Source: Trueperaceae bacterium
GTDB lineage: Bacteria; Deinococcota; Deinococci; Deinococcales; Trueperaceae
Direction of reading: 5' to 3'
Length of the DNA: 16,306 nucleotides
Assembly: GCA_007121175.1 (NCBI GenBank)
Contig: SKMG01000450.1
Span: 1 to 16,306, forward strand
Part shown: in pieces, positions 6,719 to 15,400 of the stretch
Layout of the letters: each line of letters begins with the position of its first letter
Numbering within the stretch: the stretch's first letter is position 1
Program-made: the position numbers and the translations under genes
Notes under the pieces: model-generated
Databases searched by the model: none
What the model saw: the letters and a program-made list of their open reading frames with translations, nothing else
Told to the model about the DNA's origin: nothing

Positions 6719-7741
6719 CTAGGCGGAGCTGCTGCCGGTGTCCACCGCCGACAGCGGGACCAGGCTGCCGCCGGCGTGGACCGAGGCGTAGAGCCCGTCG
6801 ATCGCCCGGAGGTTCATGGCGCCATCTTGGCCGAGCGACGGGAGTTCGCCGCTGCGGACCGAGCGCTCGAACGCCTCGATCATCAGCCGGTACTGATCGA
6901 CGCCCTCGAAGTCGAGCCGCTCGATCTCGCCGTCCTCCCGTTCGAGCAGTGCCTCGCAGGCGTCGTGCCCGGGAAGGAAGGCGCGCGTGACGCGCAGCCG
7001 GCCCCCGGTGCCGATCACCTCGACGGACTCGGTCCGCACCGCCGCGAGCGAGCAGGCGATGGTGGCCACCACTCCGCCGGGGAAGAGCAGGCTGCCAACC
7101 AGCGTCTCGTCGACGCCGCTCGGGGTCGTGATCGCGTGCGCCTGGGCCATGCTCGGCTCCTCGCCCACGATGGCGCGGGCCACGTCGACCCCGTAGCAGC
7201 CGACGTCCATCAGCGCGCCTCCTGCGAGCGCCGCGTTCAGCCGGATGTTGGTGGCATCGCCGACCGTGAACGAGAAGCAGGCGTGCAGCCAGCGGACATC
7301 TCCCAAGACGCCGGCGTGGACGAGTTCGACCAGCCGCTGGGTGCGCGGATGGTGGCGGTACATGAACGCCTCCATCAACTGCAGTCCGGCCGTGTCGGCC
7401 GCCGCGTACATGCGCCGGCACTCGGCCGGGCTCGCTGCCAATGGCTTTTCGCACAGTACGTGCTTACCCGCCTCCAGTGCCCGCACGGTCCACTCGGCGT
7501 GCAGGGCGTTGGGCAGCGGGAGGTAGAGCGCCTCGACCTGGTCGTCGGCGAGCAGTGATACGTAGCTGCCGTGGCTGCGAGCGGCTCCCACGTCGGCCGC
7601 GAAGCGCTCTGAGCGCTCGGGGTCGCGGCTGGCGACGGCGACGAGTTCGTTGCCGGTCGATGCATGGATCGCCGGGATCACGGCTTTGCGGGCGATGTTG
7701 GCGGTGCCGAGGACGCCCCAGCGCAGCGGTCGATCGGTCAT
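6719..7741 (-). CDS. Gfo/Idh/MocA-family NAD(P)-dependent oxidoreductase
   Basis: The 340-aa cytoplasmic dehydrogenase has the usual length and two-domain plan of the family. The N-terminal Rossmann fold shows the dinucleotide-binding GVLGTANIA (9-17), with ASRDPER at the end of the second strand (37-43). CEKPLA (97-102) carries the family's catalytic EKP lysine, Lys99. The C-terminal substrate domain contains MEAFMYRHHPRT (123-134) and GGALMDVGCYGVDVAR (174-189), with Tyr183 at the position used as catalytic residue in the dihydrodiol/D-xylose dehydrogenase branch. Members oxidise or reduce sugars, inositols and related polyols; the substrate cannot be told from sequence. The start at 7741 is preceded by GGAAGGG with 7-nt spacing. 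It is divergent from the lipoprotein gene and appears monocistronic. Confidence 0.93.
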   Translation of the reverse strand: MTDRPLRWGVLGTANIARKAVIPAIHASTGNELVAVASRDPERSERFAADVGAARSHGSYVSLLADDQVEALYLPLPNALHAEWTVRALEAGKHVLCEKPLAASPAECRRMYAAADTAGLQLMEAFMYRHHPRTQRLVELVHAGVLGDVRWLHACFSFTVGDATNIRLNAALAGGALMDVGCYGVDVARAIVGEEPSMAQAHAITTPSGVDETLVGSLLFPGGVVATIACSLAAVRTESVEVIGTGGRLRVTRAFLPGHDACEALLEREDGEIERLDFEGVDQYRLMIEAFERSVRSGELPSLGQDGAMNLRAIDGLYASVHAGGSLVPLSAVDTGSSSA

Positions 7742-7939
7742 GGCGGTTCCCTTCCGCCTGGCCCATCGAAGTGGGCGGCTCTGGCCATGCTACGAAATGG
7801 AGCCGCAGTCCGGGCACCCAGAGCCCGAGATGGTTGCCAGATGAATGTGAGCTGTATTTGAAATCGGAAAATATTTCACAGATCACTTAGGCTATCATTC
7901 GAACTATCCCCTCACCCGACTCCGGAAGGGAGCCCGAAG
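7742..7939. promoter_or_regulatory. Divergent intergenic region with A/T-rich promoter segment
   Basis: This 198-nt gap separates the oxidoreductase (minus) from the lipoprotein gene (plus). The segment ~7850-7905 is notably A/T-rich and holds -10-like TAGGCT (7888-7893) and TATCAT (7893-7898); TAGGCT is the same hexamer seen at the tro promoter. No clear -35 lies 17 nt upstream. TGAAA (7859-7863) and TTTCA (7874-7878) form a small dyad around an A/T core that could be an operator. GGAAGGGAG (7924-7932) is the lipoprotein Shine-Dalgarno, 7 nt before its ATG. Confidence 0.35.
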
Positions 7940-8308
7940 ATGTCGACAATCAATCGAAGCTACACACGAAGAAACCTCTTCATCGCCGCCGTGGTGGTGC
8001 TGGGCCTGGCGTTGGGCGCCTGTAACGGCGGCGCCGACCGCACCGACACCGACGCCCTGCGTGACAGGGTCACGATGATCGAGCAGCGCCTGGACAACAT
8101 GGAAACGATGCTCGAGAGCGCCCGCCAGGAAGCCGATGGCCAGGCAGAAGCGACGATCCAAGAAGCCCAGGCCGAGCTCGAGGAGACTCGAGCGGTGGTA
8201 AGCGACATGCGCGCGCAGCTCGAGCCACCGCCGGCAGATCCGGTGGATCCCGCAGCGCCCGGGGCGCCCGCAGATCCTGCAGCGCCAGCCGCTCCGGGAG
8301 GCTTCTGA
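7940..8308 (+). CDS. Small coiled-coil lipoprotein with Pro/Ala/Asp-rich tail
   Basis: The 122-aa predicted lipoprotein has a basic N-terminus (RSYTRR), a hydrophobic core (NLFIAAVVVLGLA) and lipobox LGAC with Cys28 as the lipidated residue. Asn, not Asp, follows the Cys, which by the E. coli rule favours outer-membrane sorting. Residues ~38-95 are charged, Ala/Leu/Glu-rich and heptad-like (RVTMIEQRLDNMETMLESA...), predicting one long coiled coil. Residues 96-122 are a low-complexity tail of PADP/PAAP repeats ending GGF. The plan recalls Lpp-like envelope spacers, but there is no C-terminal Lys for peptidoglycan attachment and no family was recognised. The start is fixed by GGAAGGGAG 7 nt upstream. 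A strong hairpin follows 80 nt after the stop. Confidence 0.8.
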   Translation: MSTINRSYTRRNLFIAAVVVLGLALGACNGGADRTDTDALRDRVTMIEQRLDNMETMLESARQEADGQAEATIQEAQAELEETRAVVSDMRAQLEPPPADPVDPAAPGAPADPAAPAAPGGF

Positions 8309-8388
8309 GCCTTCAGCCAGCCATGATGTCTGACGCGAGTCTTCATCCACGACCGATCATGATTTCAGGGTGAGGCGACGGCATGGAC

Positions 8389-8428
8389 GAAACGGGCGGC
8401 GCGCCTAACAGAGCGCGCCGCCCGTTTC
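8389..8428. terminator. Strong hairpin between convergent genes, probable bidirectional terminator
   Basis: GAAACGGGCGGCGCGC (8389-8404) pairs perfectly over 16 bp with 8413-8428 around the 8-nt loop CTAACAGA. The arms end in GAAA/TTTC, so each strand has three T's at the 3' foot of the stem, but no longer T-run follows. It lies between the stop codons of the convergent lipoprotein and SIMPL genes, the usual place for a shared terminator. Confidence 0.75.
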
Positions 8429-8438
8429 CACTTGTCAG

Positions 8439-8498
8439 TCGCCAGCGGCGAACGTCACTCGCCGGCGGCGAACGTCACTCGCCGGTGGCGAACGTCAC
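8439..8498. repeat. 20-bp tandem repeat, three copies, spanning the SIMPL gene stop codon
   Basis: Three back-to-back 20-bp units begin at 8439, 8459 and 8479, reading TCGCC(A/G)GC/GT-type GGCGAACGTCAC; copies differ at only one or two positions in the middle. On the minus strand the first copy read (8479-8498) encodes the last residues of the SIMPL protein and runs into its stop (8475-8477). The other two copies lie mostly after the stop. The unit is not a multiple of three, so reading through would change frame at each copy. Confidence 0.9.
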
Positions 8499-9203
8499 TC
8501 GCACTACGATCTCGACGGCGTGGCGCCCCGCGGCGACGGGCACGCCGCCCCGGCCGCCCGTATCGAGCATGGTCTCCATGATGCCGGGCGCACCCAGGCT
8601 CAGCTCCTCCACCTCGGTGGCGAGGCCGAGCGTCTGGCCGGCGAGCTCCGCGAGCTGCTCGGCCCGCTGTCGTGCAGAGGCGAAGGCCTGCGCCCGAGCC
8701 TCGTGCTCGAGCCCGTGGCGATCGGCGACGGTGAAGGCGATGCCGCCCACCTGGTTGGCGCCGGCGGCGGTGGCTGCGGCGATCAACTCACCGACCAGGT
8801 CCACGTCGCGGAGCACCACCTGGAGCATGTGGTTGACGCGAAAGCCCACCATTCGGGGCTCGCCCCGCTCGTCCCAGCGCTCCTCGCGCCACACGTGGAA
8901 GCCCGTCGTGCGGATGTCGAGCGCGTCCACTCCCAATGCCTCAGCGGCGTCGCGGACAGCTGCGATGACCTCGTTGCCCTCCGCAACGGCCGCTCCGACA
9001 TCGGCGTCCACACCGGACCAGCCCACTTCGACGACGGCCTGGTCGGGCTCCGCCCAGACGACGCCGGTGCCGGTGACGGTGATTGCGCCGGTGCGCCCGG
9101 CTGCTTCCGGCGCAGCGTCTACGCCCATCCCCTGCCCTAGGGCCAGGCCGGAGATCAGGACCAGCCACAACGCCGCGAACGTCTTGCTGACGGTCCACTG
9201 CAT
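8475..9203 (-). CDS. Exported SIMPL-domain (DUF541) protein
   Basis: The 242-aa SIMPL/DUF541-family protein is related by name to BP26/Omp28-type periplasmic proteins, whose biochemical role is poorly defined. Residues 1-~25 form a signal peptide (MQWTVSKTFAALWLVLISGLALG), with likely cleavage near ALG-Q. The SIMPL domain runs from ~40 (ITVTGTGVVWAEPDQAVVEVGW) through RTTGFHVWREERW, VNHMLQVVLRDVDLVGELI and AGANQVGGIAFTVADR to AQAFASARQRAEQLAELAGQTLG and the closing VEIVVRVTFATGE; these blocks are the family's usual order. An open frame continues upstream to 9575, but the start at 9203 is preferred because the signal peptide begins there and GGAGG lies 5 nt upstream. The 3' end carries the tandem repeat at 8439-8498. 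It diverges from ndvB. Confidence 0.9.
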   Translation of the reverse strand: MQWTVSKTFAALWLVLISGLALGQGMGVDAAPEAAGRTGAITVTGTGVVWAEPDQAVVEVGWSGVDADVGAAVAEGNEVIAAVRDAAEALGVDALDIRTTGFHVWREERWDERGEPRMVGFRVNHMLQVVLRDVDLVGELIAAATAAGANQVGGIAFTVADRHGLEHEARAQAFASARQRAEQLAELAGQTLGLATEVEELSLGAPGIMETMLDTGGRGGVPVAAGRHAVEIVVRVTFATGE

Positions 9204-9464
9204 GGTTGCCTCCTCGGGGCGGCGCTCGCTCGGTCCGCCCGGGACCAGGCCCCGGCTGGCTCCGAGACCTGCCCTACGGCACGAGCCTGGCACGACGCAG
9301 TGTGAGACGTGCGGAGCTCCGATGAAGGCCGATGAAGGCCGCCCGCTCGTTACCAGGTCGGTCATGCACTCCCTGGGCTCGCTCGGGGGCGTGAGCGCGA
9401 GCCTTCGGCGACGTCCGCCGACCGAGACGGGACGTATATTTGCCGACATGAAGTGGTGGCTTGG
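9204..9464. other. Divergent intergenic region between SIMPL gene and ndvB
   Basis: In 261 nt I see no further gene. A short perfect direct repeat, GATGAAGGCC twice in tandem, lies at 9321-9340. TATATT at 9435-9440 is the best -10-like hexamer for ndvB, but no -35 match lies 17 nt upstream, so the promoter call is weak. The short mini-ORF at 9448-9468 sits at the right end. Confidence 0.35.
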
Positions 9465-9468
9465 ATGA
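9448..9468 (+). CDS. Possible six-codon leader ORF overlapping the ndvB start
   Basis: ATG AAG TGG TGG CTT GGA TGA encodes MKWWLG, and its stop forms an ATGA overlap with the ndvB ATG at 9465. The ndvB start itself has only a weak Shine-Dalgarno (GTGGTGG), so coupling from this mini-ORF is conceivable. No good ribosome-binding site precedes the mini-ORF either, and such short frames arise by chance. Confidence 0.2.
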   Translation: MKWWLG

Positions 9469-12400
9469 ACACGACGCTGCAGCGCGCCCTCGGGCGGCAC
9501 GCTCCGAGCGCGCTGTGGCGCGAGGCGACGATGGTCCGCCAGGAGATCTTCGGGGTCGAGCGCCTCGAGCAGCATGCCCGGAGCCTCGCCGCCGCCCAGG
9601 TGATCAGCGACCGGCCGCCGGCGGTGCTATCGCTGCGTGACCGACTCGACGACGACGCCTCGGCGCTGCTGGCTGCCTACCGCGCGAGCGCGGCGCAGCT
9701 CGAGCGCGGCGTCGAGATCGCGCCGGCGGCGGTCTGGCTGCTCGACAACTACCACGTGGTGGAGGAGCTGCTGCGGTCGGTCCGCGACGGCTTGCCGGCG
9801 AGCTACTACCGGGAGCTGCCGAAGCTCGCCGAAGGGCCGTTCGCCGGATACCCGCGTGCGTTCGGCGTGGCCTGGGCCTACGTCGCGCACGGCGACAGCC
9901 ACCTCGACCCCGAGGTCCTGCGGCGTTTCGTGGTCGCCTACCAGAGCGTGCAGCCGCTCACGATCGGCGAGCTCTGGGCGATTCCGCTCATGCTGCGCCT
10001 GGTGCTGATCGAGAACCTGCGGCGGCTCGCCGACCTGATCAGCGACGAGCACGCCCAACGAGCGGATGCCGATGCGTTCGCTGCGGCGCTGCTCACGCCC
10101 GGACGCACGCGTCAGGAGCTCGACGCCGAGATCGACCGTCGGCCCCCCGGGCGGTTGCCGATGCACTTCGCCGCGCAGCTCGCGCGCCGGCTGCGCGACC
10201 TCGACCCGGAGACGATGCCGGCGGTCCGCTGGCTCGAGGAGCGGCTCGCCGAGCAGGGCGAGACGGTCGAGCAAGTGGTGCAGGACGCGCAGCAGTTCCA
10301 GGGCGGCGCCAACGTCACGGTGCGCAACATCGTCACCAGCATGCGGCTGCTGTCGTCGCTCGACTGGGCAGAGCTCTTCGAGAGCGTCAGCCTCGTCGAC
10401 CAGAAGCTACGCGACGCGAGCGACTTCGCCGCGATGGACCTACCCACGCGCGACCGTTATCGGCGAGCGGTCGAGGCGCTCGCGCGCCGCTCGCCGTTCA
10501 CCGAGCTCGAGGTCACCGACCATGCCCTGCACGCCGCCCGTGTCGCGGCGGCGCGACCGGCCGACCAGCTCGAGGCCGAGCGCCGCTCGGCGGGGGCACC
10601 GGCCGACCAGCTCGAGGCCGAGCGCGTCGCGGACCCCGGCTACCATCTGATTGGCCGCGGCCGCCGCGCGCTCGAGCGGAGCCTGGGGTTCCGGCCGACG
10701 TTCGGAACGCGTCTGCGACGCCTCGCCGCCGGCGTTGGCGTCACCGGCTACGCGGCCGTGATCATGATCGCTTCGCTGTTCACGCTGCTGATCGCGATCT
10801 GGGTGTTCGCGGCCACGGGCGTCAGCGCTGGCCTGCTGGCGCTGTTCGCGCTGCTCGCGCTCGTCCCGGCCACGGAGGTGGCGACGTCTATCGTCAACCG
10901 CTGCGTGGCCTGGTTTGCGCAGGCGCTGCCGATCCCCGCGCTCGAGCTGAAGTCGGGCGTGCCGAGCGAGCTGCGGACGATGGTGGTGGTGCCGACGCTC
11001 CTGAGTAGCGAAGCAGAGCTCCTCGAGCAGCTCGAACGGCTCGAGGTGCACTACCTCGCGAGCGGGAGCGGTGATGTGACGTTCGCGCTGCTGAGCGACG
11101 GTGTGGACGCCGATCGCGAGGTGGTACCGAGCGACGCAGCCCTGCTCGCCGTCGCGGAGGACGCCGTGTCGGCGCTGAACCGCCGTCACGGGCCGGGGCC
11201 GAGCGGCGACCGCTTCCTGGTGCTCCATCGGCGTCGCGTGTTCAACCCATCCGAGGGCAAGTGGATGGGCTGGGAGCGCAAGCGCGGCAAGCTGCACGAG
11301 CTCAACCGACTGCTGCGGGGCGCCCGCGACACCAGCTTCATGCCGGTCGGTTCCCGCCGCCCGCAGGTGCCCTCGGGCGTACGCTACGTGATCACGCTCG
11401 ACGCCGATACGCAGCTGCCGCGCGACGCTGCGTCACGGCTGATCGGCAAGATGGCGCATCCGCTGAACCGTCCGCGCTTCTGCCCGGAACGGCAGCGCGT
11501 GATCGACGGCTACGGCATCATGCAGCCGCGGGTGACGCCGGCCCTGCCGATCGGTGCCGAGCGCTCGTTCTTCCAACGGCTCTTCTCGACCGAAGGGGGT
11601 ATCGACCCGTACGCGTCGGCGGTCTCCGACGTCTACCAAGACCTGTTCGGAGAAGGCTCGTTCACGGGCAAGGGCATCTACGACATCGACGCGTTCGAGG
11701 CCGCGCTCGCCGGGAGGATCCCGGAGAACACGCTGCTCAGCCACGACCTGTTCGAGGGCGTGTACGCGCGCGCGGGTCTGGCGAGCGACGTCGAGGTCAT
11801 CGAGGACTTCCCGTCGCGCTACGACGTGGCGGTGAAGCGGCAGCACCGCTGGACGCGCGGGGACTGGCAGCTGCTGCCGTGGGTGCTGCGCCCGGGCCGC
11901 GGGAGGGCCGCCTTGCCTGCGCTGGGTCGCTGGAAGATGCTGGACAATCTGCGCCGCTCGCTGCTCGCGCCGGCGACCGTCGCGGGCTTTGTCGTCTCAT
12001 GGCTGCTCCCGCAGCCGGCGGGTATGGTCGCCGCCCTGCTGCTGCTCGCCTCGATCGCTGCGCCGCTGGTGCTGCCGAGCGTCACCGCGTCACGTCCGCG
12101 GCGCGCCGACGTTCGCCTGCGCCACCAGGCCCTGCGGTTCCTCGGCGACATCTGGCAAGCCGTGGTGCAGACACTGCTCTCGTTCGTGTTCCTGGCCGAT
12201 CGGGCCTGGAGCGAACTCGACGCGATCGTGCGCACGCTGTTCCGGCTGTACGTCACCAGACGCAAGCTGCTCGAGTGGACGACGGCGGCGCACGCCGCCT
12301 CGCGCCCGCAGCGGGGCGTGCTCGGCTACTACCGCCAGATGGCAGGCGGGACGCTCCTAGCGCTGGCGCTCGGTCTGGTGGCGCTCGCCATCGCGCCGGG

Positions 12401-15400
12401 CAACTGGTCGCTCATCATGCCGATCGTGCTGGCGTGGACCTCGGCACCGGCCATCGCCTGGTGGGCGAGCCGTCCGGCTCGCGCGCGGCGCCGGCGCGTG
12501 CTGTCCGTTGCCGAGGCGATCGACCTCCGCCTCATCGCGCGCCGCACCTGGCGCTTCTTCGAGACCTTCGTCACGCGCGAGCACCACATGCTCCCACCTG
12601 ATAACTTCCAGGAGGACCCGGAGCCCGTGGTTGCAGCGCGGACCTCGCCGACCAACATCGGGCTCTACCTGCTCTCGGCAGTCGCCGCTCGCGACTTCGG
12701 CTGGGCGGGCACCGTAGCGACGGTGGAGCGCTTGGAGGCCGCGTTCGAGACCATCCGCCGCCTGCCTCGGTTCGAGGGCCACCTCTACAACTGGTACGAC
12801 ACGCGCACCTTGCGGGTGCTCGAACCGGCATACGTCTCCTCGGTCGACAGCGGCAACGTAGCCGGGCACCTGATCGCGCTCGCCAACGCCTGCGAGGAGT
12901 GGATCGACGCTCCGCTGGCGGACGCCGCTGGAGAGGGCGTGGCGGACGCCGTGCGGCTCGCGCGCGGCGCTCTCGCCGCCCTGCCCGAGGCCGATCTGGC
13001 GTCGGGGCACGAGCTCGCGAGGCTGCTCGACGAGAGCCTCGCTGAGCTGCGGCGCGCGGCGCCGGTGCACGACGGCTGGCCGCGGAGTCTCGAGCCGCTG
13101 CTGGAGCGGGCCAGCGAAGCCGCCAGCGATCTCGCGCGTGTCGTGGGAGAGGCTGCTGCGAGCGAGCTGACGTACTGGACCGCAGCGGCTCGGGCGGCCC
13201 TCGAGCAGCACGAGGCCGATCGGCGCGTCGACGCCGAAGGGATCGACATCCTGCGCGCCCGCTTCCGCGACCTCGCGGAGGAGGCGCGGTCATTGGCCCT
13301 AGCGATGGACTTCGCCTTCTTGACCGATCAGGAACGCAACTTGCTGTCGATCGGCTACTCGGTGGCCGAGCGGCGGCTCGACCCGGGCTGCTACGACCTG
13401 CTCGCCTCCGAGGCCCGACTCGCGAGCCTCGTCGCGGTCGCGAAGGGCGACCTACCGACGCGCCACTGGTTCCGCTTGGGACGCAACGCCACGGCGGTTG
13501 GCCGCGGCTCGGCGCTGGTGTCGTGGTCCGGCTCGATGTTCGAGTACCTGATGCCGCCGCTGGTGATGCACGCTCCGGCGGGCAGCTTGCTCGAGCAGAC
13601 GCATCGGCTCGTCGTCGAGCGGCAGCGGCGCTACGGTCGCTTGCGCGGCGTGCCCTGGGGCGTGTCCGAGTCCGCGTACTTCGCACGTGACCTCGAGTTC
13701 ACCTACCAGTACGCCACCTTCGGTGTGCCCGGTCTCGGGCTCAAACGAGGGCTCGGCGACGAGCTGGTGATCGCGCCCTATGCGACCGGTCTCGCGGCGA
13801 TGATGGACCCGAAGGCATCGCACCGCAACTTCGGCCACCTCGCGGACTTAGGAGCACTCGGACGCTACGGTTACTACGAGGCGCTCGACTTCACGCGCTC
13901 GCGGCTGCCGCCCTCCGAGCGTTACGCGATCGTCCGCGCCTTCATGGCGCACCACCAGGGCATGACCATCGTGGCGATGACGAACGTCCTGTGCGCGGGC
14001 GCCATGCGCGAACGCTTCCACCGAGAGCCGATCATCAAGGCCAGCGAGCTCCTGCTGCAAGAGCGCATGCCGCGCGACGTCGCCCGCGAGCACCCGCGCG
14101 CCGAGCAGGTGAGGGCCTCGGTCGACGAGGCTCCGGCGACGCCTGGGTCCGTGCGCCGCCTGACGTCCTCCGTCGGAGGTCCGCCGGTCACGCACTTGCT
14201 GTCGAACGGTCGCTACGCGGTGATGCTGACCGCGGGTGGCGCCGGCTACAGCCGCTGGAACGACCTCGCCGTGACGCGCTGGCGCGAGGACCCCACACGC
14301 GATCACTGGGGCTCGTTCGTGTTCCTGCGCGACGTGCAGAGCGGCCGAGTGTGGTCCGCCGGCGCGCAGCCGCTCGGTGACGAGGCCGATGACGAGGCGA
14401 TCGAGTTCACCGAGGACGGCGCCGAGTTCGTGCGTCGCCGCAAGACGCTCACGACCGGCCTCACCGTGCTGGTGTCGGGCGAGTACGACGGCGAGGTCCG
14501 CCGGGTCGTGCTCTCGAATGGCGGCACACGCGAGCGGGAGATCGAGGTCACGACCTACGCGGAGCTGGCGCTCACCTACCCGGCTGCTGACCAGGCCCAC
14601 CCGGCCTTCGCCAAGATGTTCGTGCAGACCGAGTACCTCGCCGAGTACGGCGCCCTGATCGCAACGCGTCGACGACGCTCGCCCGACGAACCCGAGGTGT
14701 GGGCAGCGCACGTGGCGATGCTCGAGGGCGAGGCGAGCGCCCCGCCCCAGTACGAGTCGGACCGTGAGCGCTTCCTGGGCCGTGGCCGAAGCGTGGCGAC
14801 GGCAACGGCGATCGTCGATGGCGGGCCGCTATCGAACTCGGTGGGCACCGTGCTGGACCCGATCTTCTCGTTGCGCTACCGGCTGCGCATTCCACCGTTC
14901 TCGGTCGCTCGGGTCAACTTCTGGACGCTGATGGCGCGCTCCCGCGCGGAGCTCATCGATCTGATCGACGTGTGCAGCACCAGGGGCGCCTTCGAGCGCG
15001 CCAAGACCCTGGCCTGGACGCAGGCCCAGGTCCAGCTGCGCCACATCGGTGTCGACGCCGCCGAGGCCGCGGACTTCCAGCGCTTGGCGGCGCCGCTGCT
15101 CTACACCCATCCAGGATTCCGTCCGTCGTCCGAGGCCATCGTGCGCGGCGCCGGGCCGCAATCGGCGCTGTGGCCCTACGGCATCTCGGGCGACCTGCCG
15201 ATCGTGCTGCTGCGCATCACCGACCTCGCCGACATCGCGCAGGTCCGTCAGCTGCTGCGGGCGCACGAGTACTGGCGCACGAAGCGGCTGGTGGTCGACC
15301 TCGTCATCGTCAACGAGCACGCAGCCTCGTACCGGCAGGACCTGCAGGTCGCCATCGACGCCGCGGTGCGCAGTAGCCAGTCCAGGCTGCGCGTCGGGCT

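Noticed and set aside
7441..7890. 149-codon plus-strand open frame overlapping the oxidoreductase start
   Set aside because: Arg/Ser-rich shadow of the well-supported minus-strand Gfo/Idh gene; no ribosome-binding site or motif.
8439..8498. CRISPR-like array
   Set aside because: The 20-bp units are directly adjacent with no spacers, and there are no cas genes.
8383..9468. 361-codon plus-strand open frame opposite the SIMPL gene
   Set aside because: Translation is Ser/Ala/Thr/Pro-rich without motifs, it starts inside the terminator hairpin, and the minus strand encodes the conserved SIMPL domain.
11261..12601. 446-codon plus-strand open frame within ndvB
   Set aside because: Different frame from the conserved GT84 motifs; Arg/Ala-rich shadow translation.
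13848..14711. 287-codon minus-strand open frame within ndvB
   Set aside because: Opposes the conserved glucoamylase-like and sandwich domains; no domain seen in it.
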